A stretch of DNA of 64,000 nt from QHXW01 sp035280425 (GTDB lineage: Bacteria; Acidobacteriota; Terriglobia; Bryobacterales; Bryobacteraceae): positions 124,001-188,000 of the forward strand of contig DATEFW010000044.1 of NCBI GenBank assembly GCA_035280425.1, given 5' to 3'. Within the stretch, counting starts at the first letter, position 1. Each line of letters opens with the position of its first letter. Positions 17,580 through 27,271 of the stretch are shown here, one piece after another. The translations under genes and the position numbers were made by a program. Below the pieces are notes generated by a model that was not told where the DNA came from, did not search any database, and worked only from the letters and a program-made list of their open reading frames with translations.

Positions 17580-19696
17580 AGCATCGGCTCACGTTTGTGT
17601 TGTGCCTTTGCATTTTTGTTCTTTTCTCAAGCGGTATTCGCGCGCAAACGCTGGAGCGGGCCGAAGCCCTGTGGAAGGTGCACCAGTACGATGCTGCTAA
17701 TCAGGAATTCCGCGCGCTAGTCAAAGAGTATCCAAAAAATCCTGACTACCGGGTTCAGTGGGGACGCCTGTTTCTGGAACGATTCAATCCCGAAGAAGCT
17801 GCCAATTTGTTCGAAGAAGCGCTCGAAATCAAGAAGGACCACGCCGGCGCGCTGCTCGGACTTGCACTCGTGGCGGCTGAGGGTTTCGAAGGCAAGGCTG
17901 TTGAGCTCGCCGAGCGTGCGCTTCAATCAGATCCGAACCTGACGGAAGCGCGCGTGCTGCTGGCACGGCTTGCGCTTGAGGATAACGATCCGGTAAAGGC
18001 TTCGACCGAAGCCGACCGCGCGCTCGAGATTTCTCCCCACTCGCTCGACGCCATGGCGATTCACGCGTCGATCGACTGGCTCGGCGACCGCACCGATACT
18101 CCCTGGATCGGCCGCATTCTTGCAGAAAATCCACATTACGGACAGGCGTACGCGCTGGCCGGCCATTTCTTTATCGTGAACCGGCGTTATGACGAAGGCA
18201 TCGGGTTTTACCGCAAAGCCATCGCCATCGATCCGGAGCTGTGGAACGCGCGCTCGCAGCTCGGCATCAACCTGATGCGGCTGGGGCTCGAGCAGGAGGC
18301 GCGTGAGCAACTAGAAGACTGCTACGCGCATCACTACCGCGACGCTGCGACCGTCAATACGCTGCGCCTGCTCGACAGTTATAAGAACTTTGTCACGTTT
18401 CGCACCGACAAAACGATTCTCAAGCTTCAAAAGAAAGAGGCGGAGCTGCTTCGCCTCTATATCGAGCCGGAGTTCGAACGGGCTTTGGCGGTCTATGAGA
18501 AGAAATACGGTTTGAAGCTGGATCGCCCGGTGCAGCTCGAGGTCTATCCCGATCATGAAGATTTCGCCGTGCGCACGATGGGGATGCCTGGTCTGGGCGC
18601 GCTGGGTGTAACGTTCGGCTACGTGGTTGCGATGGACAGCCCGTCTGGACGGCCGCCCGGCAGCTTTCATTGGGCCAGCACCATGTGGCACGAGCTTAGC
18701 CATGTCTATGTATTGGCGGCAACAAACCACCGTGTGCCGCGCTGGTTCACGGAAGGCATGGCGGTTTACGAAGAGACTGCCGCCTCGCCCGAATGGGGCG
18801 ACCGCCTCGACCCGCAGGTGATTTCCGCGATCAAGCACCAGAGATTGCTGCCGGTCGTGGAACTCGATCGCGGCTTCGTGCATCCCAGTTATCCGAGCCA
18901 GGTGATCGTCTCTTATTTTCAAGCGGGCCGTATTTGCGGTTTCATTGCACGCGAGTGGGGTTATAGCAAGCTGCTGGCGATGATGCACGATTTTGCATCG
19001 AATACCTCGACCGCCGCGGTGATCGAAAAAGAACTCGAAATGAAACCGGAGGAATTCGACCGGAAGTTTTTGTCCACCGTCAAAGCGGAAACCAAGACCA
19101 CGGTCGAAGGTTTTGACGAGTGGCGTAAAGGACTTCGCGAAGTGGCGCTGGCGGCGAAGGCCGGCGATTATCAGCAGGTGATCGACAAGGGCGGCGCGAT
19201 TCGCGATCTTTATCCGGAATACGTGGAGGCCGGCAGCGTCTACGAATTTCGCGCGGATGCTTTCGTGGCGCTTCATAACAAGGCTGCGGCGATCGAAGAA
19301 CTGGAACGCTATGCCAAAGTCGGCGGCCGCCACCCGGAAGCTCTCAAAAAACTCGCTTCACTCCTGGTCGACGCCGGACGTCCGGCCGACGCTTCCCGCG
19401 TGCTCGACCGGCTCAACTATATTGACCCCGTAGACGAGGATCTGCACCAGCGCCTCGGCGATCTCTGGTTCAAGCAGGACAACCTGGCGGGCGCGATTCG
19501 CGAATACCGAGCCGTGTTGGCGTCGCAGCCTATCGATCCCGCGGCTTCCCATTACAATCTGGCCAGAGCCTATCGCGGCGCAAAACAGCCGGAGGCGGCC
19601 CGCGATGAACTGCTGCTCTCGCTTGAAGCAGCCCCCGGATATCGACCCGCACAGAAGATGCTGCTCGAATTAACGCAGGCGGAACAAGGAAAATAG
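17576..19696 (+). CDS. Exported TPR protein with gluzincin (peptidase MA-like) domain
   Basis: 706 aa. A signal peptide (to about residue 23, GIRAQ) is followed by N-terminal tetratricopeptide repeats (about 25-260). A zincin domain follows with His372 and His376 in MWHELSHVY and a downstream glutamate in WFTEGMAVYEE, the HExxH...E pattern of the MA family. More TPRs run from about 540 to the end (residues such as AAIEELERYAKVGGRHPEAL). The metal ligands are intact, so proteolytic activity is plausible. It overlaps the upstream gene by 4 nt and is followed 7 nt later by the MoxR ATPase. The periplasmic substrate is unknown. Confidence 0.85.
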   Translation: MKHRLTFVLCLCIFVLFSSGIRAQTLERAEALWKVHQYDAANQEFRALVKEYPKNPDYRVQWGRLFLERFNPEEAANLFEEALEIKKDHAGALLGLALVAAEGFEGKAVELAERALQSDPNLTEARVLLARLALEDNDPVKASTEADRALEISPHSLDAMAIHASIDWLGDRTDTPWIGRILAENPHYGQAYALAGHFFIVNRRYDEGIGFYRKAIAIDPELWNARSQLGINLMRLGLEQEAREQLEDCYAHHYRDAATVNTLRLLDSYKNFVTFRTDKTILKLQKKEAELLRLYIEPEFERALAVYEKKYGLKLDRPVQLEVYPDHEDFAVRTMGMPGLGALGVTFGYVVAMDSPSGRPPGSFHWASTMWHELSHVYVLAATNHRVPRWFTEGMAVYEETAASPEWGDRLDPQVISAIKHQRLLPVVELDRGFVHPSYPSQVIVSYFQAGRICGFIAREWGYSKLLAMMHDFASNTSTAAVIEKELEMKPEEFDRKFLSTVKAETKTTVEGFDEWRKGLREVALAAKAGDYQQVIDKGGAIRDLYPEYVEAGSVYEFRADAFVALHNKAAAIEELERYAKVGGRHPEALKKLASLLVDAGRPADASRVLDRLNYIDPVDEDLHQRLGDLWFKQDNLAGAIREYRAVLASQPIDPAASHYNLARAYRGAKQPEAARDELLLSLEAAPGYRPAQKMLLELTQAEQGK

Positions 19697-19703
19697 AAGA
19701 CTC

Positions 19704-20729
19704 ATGTCTACATCAGTGATGGCCCAGTTGGATTCCGAAGAATTGAAGAGCCGCGTGGCGCGGTTCCGCGAGGTGGAGGCGGAGATCGTCCGCCAGGTGC
19801 GGCGTGTCATCGTCGGCCAGGAGGAGGTCCTCGAGCAGGTCATGATCGGGCTTTTTGTGGGAGGCCATTGCCTGATCACCGGATTGCCGGGAACGGCCAA
19901 AACGCTGCTGGTGCGCACGCTGGCCCAGACGCTGGGACTGCTGTTCAAGCGCATCCAGTTCACGCCGGACCTGATGCCCGCCGACATCACCGGAACCGAC
20001 ATCATTGAAGAAGACGCTGCCACCGGCCACCGGACGTGGACCTTCGTCAAAGGGCCTATCTTCGCCAATATCCTGCTGGCCGACGAGATCAACCGCACAC
20101 CTCCCAAGACGCAATCGGCCCTGCTCGAAGCCATGCAGGAACTGGCTTGCACGGTTCGAGGCAATCATTACGAATTGCCTGCGCCTTTTTTCGTGCTCGC
20201 CACGCAGAACCCTATCGAGCTCGAAGGCACCTATCCGTTGCCGGAAGCTCAGCTCGATCGTTTCCTTTTTAATACTGTGCTCGACTATCTGACACCGCAG
20301 GAAGAGATGCAGGTGATCGATCTCACCACCACGACGCACGTGGCGCAAGCCGACCCGGTAACCAATGCCGCCGAGATTCTGGAATTCCAGCAACTGGTGC
20401 GGATGGTACCTATCGGAGAATCGGTGGCGCGTTACGCCATCGATCTGGTTCGCGCGACGCGCAGCCGTGACGAAACGGCGCCCGATTTCGTCCAAAAATA
20501 CGTGAACTATGGCGCCAGCGTCCGGGCCGCGCAATTTCTGGTGCTGGGCGGCAAGGCCCGCGCATTGATGAAAGGCCGCTATCACGTTTCGTACGAAGAC
20601 ATTCGTGCGCTGTTTATCCCCATTCTGCGCCACCGCGTGCTGTTGAATTTTCACGCAGAATCCGACCGCCTGCGCCAGGACGATATCTTGCAGCGGGTTC
20701 TGGATTGGAAGCCCGCGCCCGGAGAGTGA
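19704..20729 (+). CDS. moxR: MoxR-family AAA+ ATPase
   Basis: 341 aa, cytoplasmic. Walker A (GLPGTAKTLL), Walker B (LLADEINRTPPKTQSALLEAMQE) and sensor 1 (LATQNPIELEGTYPLPEAQLDRF) are intact, and the C-terminal lid domain is complete. MoxR ATPases are chaperone-like partners of VWA-domain proteins, typically encoded next to DUF58 and Bat-type genes, as is the case here. It likely energises maturation or assembly carried out by the VWA proteins of this operon. One base separates it from the DUF58 gene. Confidence 0.95.
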   Translation: MSTSVMAQLDSEELKSRVARFREVEAEIVRQVRRVIVGQEEVLEQVMIGLFVGGHCLITGLPGTAKTLLVRTLAQTLGLLFKRIQFTPDLMPADITGTDIIEEDAATGHRTWTFVKGPIFANILLADEINRTPPKTQSALLEAMQELACTVRGNHYELPAPFFVLATQNPIELEGTYPLPEAQLDRFLFNTVLDYLTPQEEMQVIDLTTTTHVAQADPVTNAAEILEFQQLVRMVPIGESVARYAIDLVRATRSRDETAPDFVQKYVNYGASVRAAQFLVLGGKARALMKGRYHVSYEDIRALFIPILRHRVLLNFHAESDRLRQDDILQRVLDWKPAPGE

Positions 20730-20730
20730 G

Positions 20731-21618
20731 ATGCTCCAGCGATTTCTCGATCCCGCCACCCTCGCCGGCCTCTCGGGCCTCGATCTGATCGCCAAGACCG
20801 TGGTGGATGGCTTTGTCGCGGGGTTGCACCGCTCGCCCGATTTCGGCTTCAGCCAGGAATTTGCCGAGTATCGGGCCTACACGCCGGGTGACGATCTGCG
20901 GCATATCGATTGGAACGTCTTCGCGCGCACCGAACGCTGTTATTTGAAGCGCTACCGCGGTGAAACGAACACGCAGTTATTGATCCTGCTCGATGCTTCC
21001 GCTTCCATGGCGTTCGGCAAAGCGCCGGTCAATAAACTGGATTACGCGCGTTTTGTGGCGGCCTCGCTCTGCTATCTTGCAAACGAGCAGCGCGACGCTG
21101 CGGGACTGATCGTTTTCGACGCGGACGTCGCAAACTATGTCGCGCCCTCCACGCGGCAGGGGCAGCTGTTTCGCCTGCTGCACGCTATAGAAAAAGCGGA
21201 GCCGGGCACGCGCACGGATTTCGCCAAACCATTGGTACATTGCCAGAATTTCTTGAAACGCCGGGGAATGATCGTCGTATTATCGGATTTTTACGAGCAG
21301 CCGGACATCATCGCTAGAACCATTGAGCCGCTGCGTTTTCGCGGCAACGATGTGATCCTGTTCCACGTTCTCGATCCCGAAGAGATCGCTCCAGGATTTC
21401 GCGAGCCGCTGCTGCTCATCGACGTCGAAACCAAGGATAGCATCGAGGTGTCGCCCGATTACGTTCGGCACGCGTACCGGCAGAAGATCGATGCGCACAT
21501 CGAAGGCCTCCGCACGAAAGCGCGGGCGGCGGGGTTGGATTACTTCCTCATGAATACGGGCCGCCCTCTCGATGAAGCGCTCCGTGAATATCTGGCGGTG
21601 CGGCAGGGGAGGATGTAG
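20731..21618 (+). CDS. DUF58 (VWA-like) protein of MoxR locus
   Basis: 295 aa. The N-terminal DUF58 signature is clear: GFSQEFAEYRAYTPGDDLRHIDWNVFART, then RCYLKRYRGETN. The VWA-like fold follows with ILLDASASMAFG (DxSxS metal site). Soluble, with no membrane helix. DUF58 proteins accompany MoxR ATPases and are presumed to present or recruit targets. Its TAG stop shares bases with the GTG start of the next gene (1-nt overlap), so the two are coupled. Confidence 0.93.
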   Translation: MLQRFLDPATLAGLSGLDLIAKTVVDGFVAGLHRSPDFGFSQEFAEYRAYTPGDDLRHIDWNVFARTERCYLKRYRGETNTQLLILLDASASMAFGKAPVNKLDYARFVAASLCYLANEQRDAAGLIVFDADVANYVAPSTRQGQLFRLLHAIEKAEPGTRTDFAKPLVHCQNFLKRRGMIVVLSDFYEQPDIIARTIEPLRFRGNDVILFHVLDPEEIAPGFREPLLLIDVETKDSIEVSPDYVRHAYRQKIDAHIEGLRTKARAAGLDYFLMNTGRPLDEALREYLAVRQGRM

Positions 21619-23627
21619 TGGGCTTCCTGGCGCCATGGTTTCTGGCGGGATTGGCGGCCATCGGGCTTCCTGTCTGGCTGCATCTGCTCAAACAGCACAA
21701 AACCACGCCGCTGCCGTTCAGTTCCCTGATGTTTTTCGAGCGCCGTACGCAAAGCTCGATCAAACACCGGCGGCTGCGCTATCTCGTGCTGTTTGCGTTG
21801 CGCACGGCGCTGCTCGCTATGCTGGCATTCGCCTTTGCGCGCCCCTTCGTCAACTCGACTGCCGTGGCTTCAGCGCGCGGTGGCAAGCTGCTCGTATTGG
21901 CGATCGATCATTCCTTCAGCATGCGCCAGGGCGGGCGTCTCGATCGCGCTAAAGCTGATGCTGTGCAGGCGCTCACAAATCTGCGCCCGGAAGATCGCGG
22001 GCTGGTCATCGCGTTTGGTTCCGGCGCGCAGTTGATGAACGATCCTACCAACGATCCTACGGCGCTACGTGCTGCGATTCGCGCCATTCAACCCTCCGAC
22101 GACCGCAGTTCTTATGCCGGCCTCGCGCGAACGCTGCGATCACTCAGGCAATCGGCGGGCATGCCCGTCGAGGCGCACTTATTCTCAGACATGCAGAAAA
22201 CGTCGCTGCCGGCGAACTTCGCAGACCTGGCTCTGGGCGAAGGCGTCCGCCTGGTTCCGCATCCGGCTGTTGGACAGCCCATAAACAATTTTGCGGTCGA
22301 AAATGTGATGGCGCCGCGGCGCATCTACGATCCCAAAAAAGTGCGCATTCAGGCGACCATCATCAGCTACGGAAGCGCCGCCGGCCGCAGGAGTGTGACT
22401 TTGCTCATTAACGGGCGCGAGAAGGCTTCGAAGGCAGTGGATGTCCCCGCGGGCGGGCGGGCGATCGCCGAGTTCACAGGCCTTGATGCGCCCTACGGAA
22501 TGAATCGGGGCGAAGTCCGTATCGACTCAAGCGATGGGTTCAACGCCGACGATCATTTTTATTTCTCGGTGGAACGCTCCGATCCAAGGCCTGTACTGTT
22601 CGTGCACTCCGCGCGTGAAGGCCGCGACCTGCTTTACTACCGTACCGCGCTCGAGTCATCGCGCGATTCTGCGTTTACGCTCGACGCCATGAGTCCCGAT
22701 CAGGCGGTGAATGTGCCCCTCGCGCGCTATGCGTTCGTCGTGCTATCGGATGTTCAAAACCTGCCCAAAGCTTTCGATCAAGTCTTGCAGAGTTATTTGC
22801 GGGCGGGCGGCTCGCTGCTGGTCGCTCTTGGACCTTCCGCGCAAAGCCAAAAACATATTCCGGGATTCGGCGGCGTGGTCCGCGACATCCGCTACGCATC
22901 CCGGGACGGCGAGCGATTTGAAACGGTCACCATGATCGATCCGGCGCATCCAGCGACGCGGCAAGCCGCCAATTGGACGGGCGTGAAATTCTATCGATTA
23001 GTCAGGGTTGATCCAGGGACGTCGCGTGTGCTTGCCCGGCTGTCGGACCAGACGCCTCTCCTCATGGAGCAGCAAGCCGGCGAAGGTCGTGTGCTCATTT
23101 TCGCTACTACTTTCGACAACGTATCGAGCGATTTCCCCGTGCACGCCGGTTTCGTGCCGTTCGTAGATGAGACGGCCCACTACCTCGCGCGGCTGGATGA
23201 CGGCACGGCAAACTTCGCCGTTGGTTCTTACCTTGAACTTCGTGCTGCCCGCGAGCCGGCAGGCGCCGGTATCGAAGTGTTCGACCCAGCCGGAGCGCGT
23301 GCGTTGAGCCTGGCCGAATCGACCCGCGCGCAGAACATCCAGCTCACCCAATCGGGCTTTTATGAGGTGCGCCGGCCGAACCATCGCAATGAGCTGGTGG
23401 CCGTGAATCCCGACCGTCACGAATCGGATTTCAACGTGATTCCGCCCGAAACTCTGGCGCTATGGGAAAATACCGGGCAGGGGTCTAAAGCTCAGGCCGC
23501 CAATGTCGAAACCGAGCGGAAGCCTCTGGATTTCTGGTGGTACGTAATGCTCCTGGTGCTGGCAGTGGCGGTAGCGGAATCGTTTGTTGGCAACAAGCAT
23601 TTGACGGTCGATAAAGAGGCCGCATGA
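21618..23627 (+). CDS. BatA-like membrane protein with VWA domain
   Basis: 669 aa, starting GTG. N-terminal BatA domain: a helix at residues 2-22 (FLAPWFLAGLAAIGLPVWLHLL), then RHRRLRYLVLFALRTALLA-type text with HRRLRYLV, and a second helix. The VWA domain contains LAIDHSFSMRQG (intact DxSxS). The middle and C-terminal portions have a GATase-like region and beta strands, ending in one helix (WWYVMLLVLAVAVAES). It would sit in the inner membrane facing the periplasm and work with the MoxR ATPase. It overlaps the next gene by 4 nt. Confidence 0.88.
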   Translation: MGFLAPWFLAGLAAIGLPVWLHLLKQHKTTPLPFSSLMFFERRTQSSIKHRRLRYLVLFALRTALLAMLAFAFARPFVNSTAVASARGGKLLVLAIDHSFSMRQGGRLDRAKADAVQALTNLRPEDRGLVIAFGSGAQLMNDPTNDPTALRAAIRAIQPSDDRSSYAGLARTLRSLRQSAGMPVEAHLFSDMQKTSLPANFADLALGEGVRLVPHPAVGQPINNFAVENVMAPRRIYDPKKVRIQATIISYGSAAGRRSVTLLINGREKASKAVDVPAGGRAIAEFTGLDAPYGMNRGEVRIDSSDGFNADDHFYFSVERSDPRPVLFVHSAREGRDLLYYRTALESSRDSAFTLDAMSPDQAVNVPLARYAFVVLSDVQNLPKAFDQVLQSYLRAGGSLLVALGPSAQSQKHIPGFGGVVRDIRYASRDGERFETVTMIDPAHPATRQAANWTGVKFYRLVRVDPGTSRVLARLSDQTPLLMEQQAGEGRVLIFATTFDNVSSDFPVHAGFVPFVDETAHYLARLDDGTANFAVGSYLELRAAREPAGAGIEVFDPAGARALSLAESTRAQNIQLTQSGFYEVRRPNHRNELVAVNPDRHESDFNVIPPETLALWENTGQGSKAQAANVETERKPLDFWWYVMLLVLAVAVAESFVGNKHLTVDKEAA

Positions 23628-26600
23628 ATCCACTCCACGGGTTGACCGAATATCTTGATCGCATCGAGCGGCGGCTTCGTCTGCTGGCAGCTTCGCGTGG
23701 TGCGGCCATGGTCGCCTGCGCCGCGCTGCTTTTCACTTTACTGGGCGCGATCCTGTCGAATTACTTTGGGTTTTCTCCGGGCAGCGTGCTTTCAGCGCGC
23801 GTAGTTCTGTTTCTGGCGCTCGCGGCCGCCGTTGGCGCTGGGCTGGTCTTGCCGCAGATGGAGCTGAATCGCCGCCGGGCCGCGCGGCAAGCCGAAGAAA
23901 AATGTCCTGAGTTTGGCCAGCGCCTCCTGACATTTGCCGAACTCGCCGAACAGCCCGCGCCGTTTCTCGAGTTGCTCGCTTCCGATACGCTCTCGGTCGC
24001 GCGCGACGCCGAACCCGAGCGCGTTGCTTCCAAAAATCGCATTTTGAGTTTCGCCTCAGCAGGCGCTGTGTCGGCTGCCGTGCTGTTATGGCTGGGGATT
24101 TCGGGAACAGGGTTCCTGGGTTACGGAACACAGCTTCTCTGGGGCGCGATTCCTCACGACCAGGTGCCGTTTTATGAAATCCAGGTGCAGCCTGGAAACC
24201 ACACCATCCGCCGCAAATCCGATCAGTTGGTCACGGCGCGCCTCCGCGGATTCCAGTCCGGGCGTGTTCGCGTTCTTGCCAAATTCCAGAGTTCTTCGAA
24301 ATGGGAAGAAGCACCGATGCACCCGCAGGCCGGCGGTCCCGGGTTCGAATTTTTGTTCGCGGGCGTGCCGGAGCCGGTTGACTATTACGTAGAAGCGGCA
24401 GGCGTGCGTTCCGCGCAGTACCGGCTCAATGTTATCGATTTGCCGGAAGTGAAGAAGCTGCGCGTGACCTATCACTATCCCGCATGGAGCGCGCTCAAAA
24501 ACACAGTCGAAGACCCTGGCGGCGACCTGCGTGCGGTCGAGGGTACTGAAGCGGAAGTAAAAGTGGAAACCGATCGGCCGCTCTCGAACGGTTCCTTGGT
24601 GCTCGATGACGGCTCGAAGTTCGATTTGCACGACGGCGTGGCGCGCATTCCCATGCAAAAAGACGGCGCCTACCATGTCGCGACCACCGAGCACGGCGAA
24701 ATGGTGCGGTTAAGCAACGATTACTTCATCGACGTCCAAAAAACGACGCCGCCCACCTTGCGCATCGTGCGGCCGGGTCGCGATGCTAAGGTCAGTCCGA
24801 TTGAAGAGGTAACGATCTCGGTTGAAGCCCAGGATGATTTCGCGCTCAAGGGAGTCGACCTGCATTATTCGGTCAATGGCGCAAAAGAGAAGACCGTTGC
24901 GCTGGGCGGCGCGAGCGGAAAGACGGCGCAGGATTCTACCACACTTTACCTGGAAGATTACAAGCTTGTCCCCGGCGACGTGATCAGCGTCTACGCTACG
25001 GCGCGCGACGCGCTGGCAGTCAGCCGCAGTGACATGTATTTCATCGAAGCCCAGCCGTTCGAGCGCGAGTACTCGCAATCGCAGCAGATGGGCGGCGCGG
25101 GCGGCGGAGAGAACGAGCCTCCGGCCTCGCAGCGCCAGAAAGAGATCATCGCTGCTACCTGGAACCAGATTAAGACTCCGCCGAAGGAAAAAAACACTGA
25201 GGAAGAAAATGCCCGGCTCCTCTCGGGCATTCAATCCAAACTGCGGGATCAGGCGAAATCGCTCGCGCGCCGCATGGCGAGCCGTGAATTGACCGGCACC
25301 AATCCGGCGTTCCAGAAATTCGCTGAAGACATGAATCAGGCAGTGGACGCGATGGGCGAGGCTGTCGACAAATTGCGCGCCCGTGCCTGGCAGGGTGCGC
25401 TGCCTTCCGAGCAAAGATCCTTGCAGCACCTGGAACGCGCGGAGGCGCTTTTCCGGCAAATTCAGGTAGCGTTCGGGCAGGGCAATGGCGCCGGCAGCGC
25501 GCGAGATCTCGAAGGCCTTTTCGATCTCGAGCTGGACCGCCAAAAAAATCAGTTTGAAACGGGGCGGAACTCGGCCTCTCCCGATCAACGGCAGAAAGAG
25601 ATCGAAGAAGCGCTCGCCAAGCTGGAGGAACTCGCCCGGCGTCAGCAGGAGCTCGCCGGCCAGCAGCGCCAGAACCAACAGGCGTACCAGCAGCGCTGGC
25701 AGCAGGAAATGCTGCGCCGCGAAGCTGAAGAGCTGCGGCGCAAAATGGAGCAATTGGCCCGGAGCCAGGCTTCGCAGAACCAGTCGTCTCAAAGCCAGCA
25801 GAGCCAGGGCCAGCAGGGGTCGCAGCAGAGCCAGGACCAGCAAGGCCAGCAAACCCTTCAAATGTCGCAGGCCCAGCAATCCGCGGCGGTCAATCGCGCG
25901 CTCGAGCGGTTGACTCAGGCGCTGCGCGATATGCAAAATGCCGGCTCGCCGCAGGGACAAGGCTCGCCGCAAACGGAAGCCGAAGCCCGCCGCGCCGCGG
26001 AACGTCTGCGCGAAGCCCAACAGATGCTGGCAGGAATCGAGCGAAATCAGGCCGGCCAGGAGATTGATGACCTGGCACGGAAGTCGCAGCAACTCGCTGA
26101 AGAGCAGAAGCAGTTTGAAAATCGCATGCGCCAGGCATTCGGGCAGGGCGAGGAGTCACAGCCCAGCCTGCTGCAGCCCGGAACACGACGCAACCAGACC
26201 GGCCAGTTGTCCGCCGACCAGGAGAAGCTGCTCAAGGAATTGACGGATCTCGAAGAAAAAGCGCAGAAGGCCGCGCGTGACATGGCGGGCGGACAGCGCT
26301 CGGCTTCCAGCAAACTGCGCGATGCGCTGGGCGATCTGCAGAAGCAGGAGCTGCGCTACAAAATGAAATGGAGCCTGGAGGTCATGAGGCGCGGCATGGG
26401 TCCCTACGCGTTGATGAGGCAGCCGCCGGTTACCCAGGGCCTCGATCAGCTTCGCGACCGCATCGCCGAAGCGCAGAGCGAATTTCACCGCGGGCAAGGC
26501 AGCGGCAGTGATGTCGAATCAGCACTCGCGCGTGCTGAGCAGTTGCGCCGCAGCCTCGAACAATTGAGAAACAATACCGATGGGCGCCAGCGCGGTGAAA

Positions 26601-27181
26601 ACCGCAACGGTCAGACCTCACAACCGGGCGAGCGACGCAGCCAACAAGGTCAGCAAGGCCAGCAGGCTCAGCGGGACCAGCAGTCGGGGCAGGGCCAAAG
26701 TGGCCAGTCTCAGAGGATGTCTGGTGAAAACAGCGGTACTCCCGGTCCCGGCGGCGCGCAAGGCGGGACACCGGACGTAAACAATGGTGGCGGCCGGTTC
26801 TCCAGTGGCGTCGCGCCTCGCGGGGGTTACGACCCCGCGGTTGCCGAGCGCACGCTACGCGAAGGATTCCGCGACCTCTCGCAAATCGAGCAATTCCTCC
26901 GCGGCAATCGCGAGATCCCGAGGGACACGGCGCGCGACATGCTCGACACCCTTCGCGACTTGCGAAATCTCGATAGCACCCGCCTCTCTACGCGACCTGA
27001 GCGCATCGATCAAATCATCGGCCAAATGCTCGGCGGAGTCGAGCAGATCGAGCTCGAATTGCGCCGTCTTGCCGATCAAAAACAAAGCGGCAGTGTGCGC
27101 AGCGGCGCTTCGCAGCCGGCGCCTCCCGGCTATGCCGACGCGGTCGCCGAATATTTCAAGCGGCTCAGCAAAGACAAATAA
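23624..27181 (+). CDS. DUF4175-type large membrane protein with Gln-rich coiled coil
   Basis: 1185 aa. Helices at about residues 25-47, 58-78 and 140-165 anchor it. A beta-rich extracytoplasmic part (170-480) includes KVSPIEEVTISVEAQDDFALKG, typical of the family. A long Gln/Arg/Glu-rich helical region runs from about 500 to the end. Low-complexity Ser-Gln-Gly repeats lie at 25770-25860 and 26640-26720. This architecture is frequent at the 3' end of MoxR/Bat operons in acidobacteria and planctomycetes; its role is unknown. The operon ends here. The next promoter begins 30-60 nt downstream. Confidence 0.85.
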   Translation: MNPLHGLTEYLDRIERRLRLLAASRGAAMVACAALLFTLLGAILSNYFGFSPGSVLSARVVLFLALAAAVGAGLVLPQMELNRRRAARQAEEKCPEFGQRLLTFAELAEQPAPFLELLASDTLSVARDAEPERVASKNRILSFASAGAVSAAVLLWLGISGTGFLGYGTQLLWGAIPHDQVPFYEIQVQPGNHTIRRKSDQLVTARLRGFQSGRVRVLAKFQSSSKWEEAPMHPQAGGPGFEFLFAGVPEPVDYYVEAAGVRSAQYRLNVIDLPEVKKLRVTYHYPAWSALKNTVEDPGGDLRAVEGTEAEVKVETDRPLSNGSLVLDDGSKFDLHDGVARIPMQKDGAYHVATTEHGEMVRLSNDYFIDVQKTTPPTLRIVRPGRDAKVSPIEEVTISVEAQDDFALKGVDLHYSVNGAKEKTVALGGASGKTAQDSTTLYLEDYKLVPGDVISVYATARDALAVSRSDMYFIEAQPFEREYSQSQQMGGAGGGENEPPASQRQKEIIAATWNQIKTPPKEKNTEEENARLLSGIQSKLRDQAKSLARRMASRELTGTNPAFQKFAEDMNQAVDAMGEAVDKLRARAWQGALPSEQRSLQHLERAEALFRQIQVAFGQGNGAGSARDLEGLFDLELDRQKNQFETGRNSASPDQRQKEIEEALAKLEELARRQQELAGQQRQNQQAYQQRWQQEMLRREAEELRRKMEQLARSQASQNQSSQSQQSQGQQGSQQSQDQQGQQTLQMSQAQQSAAVNRALERLTQALRDMQNAGSPQGQGSPQTEAEARRAAERLREAQQMLAGIERNQAGQEIDDLARKSQQLAEEQKQFENRMRQAFGQGEESQPSLLQPGTRRNQTGQLSADQEKLLKELTDLEEKAQKAARDMAGGQRSASSKLRDALGDLQKQELRYKMKWSLEVMRRGMGPYALMRQPPVTQGLDQLRDRIAEAQSEFHRGQGSGSDVESALARAEQLRRSLEQLRNNTDGRQRGENRNGQTSQPGERRSQQGQQGQQAQRDQQSGQGQSGQSQRMSGENSGTPGPGGAQGGTPDVNNGGGRFSSGVAPRGGYDPAVAERTLREGFRDLSQIEQFLRGNREIPRDTARDMLDTLRDLRNLDSTRLSTRPERIDQIIGQMLGGVEQIELELRRLADQKQSGSVRSGASQPAPPGYADAVAEYFKRLSKDK

Positions 27182-27212
27182 CTCTTTTAGAATAATTGGT
27201 TTACAAACTACC

Positions 27213-27239
27213 TTGCATCCCTTCAGCAATTGGTATAAT
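27213..27239 (+). promoter_or_regulatory. Sigma-70-type promoter with extended -10
   Basis: TATAAT (27234-27239) is preceded by TGG, giving a TGnTATAAT extended -10. A TTGCAT -35 candidate lies at 27213-27218 with a short 15-nt spacer. It faces the sulfite/nitrite reductase gene, whose ATG is 33 nt downstream, so this transcript has a leader. Confidence 0.6.
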
Positions 27240-27271
27240 CTCTATAGGAAATAAGGACATTTCGCACCGCC

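Noticed and set aside
24341..24360. GGGTTCGAAT word suggesting a tRNA T-arm
   Set aside because: It lies within the DUF4175 coding sequence with no cloverleaf around it; no tRNA was found anywhere in the window.
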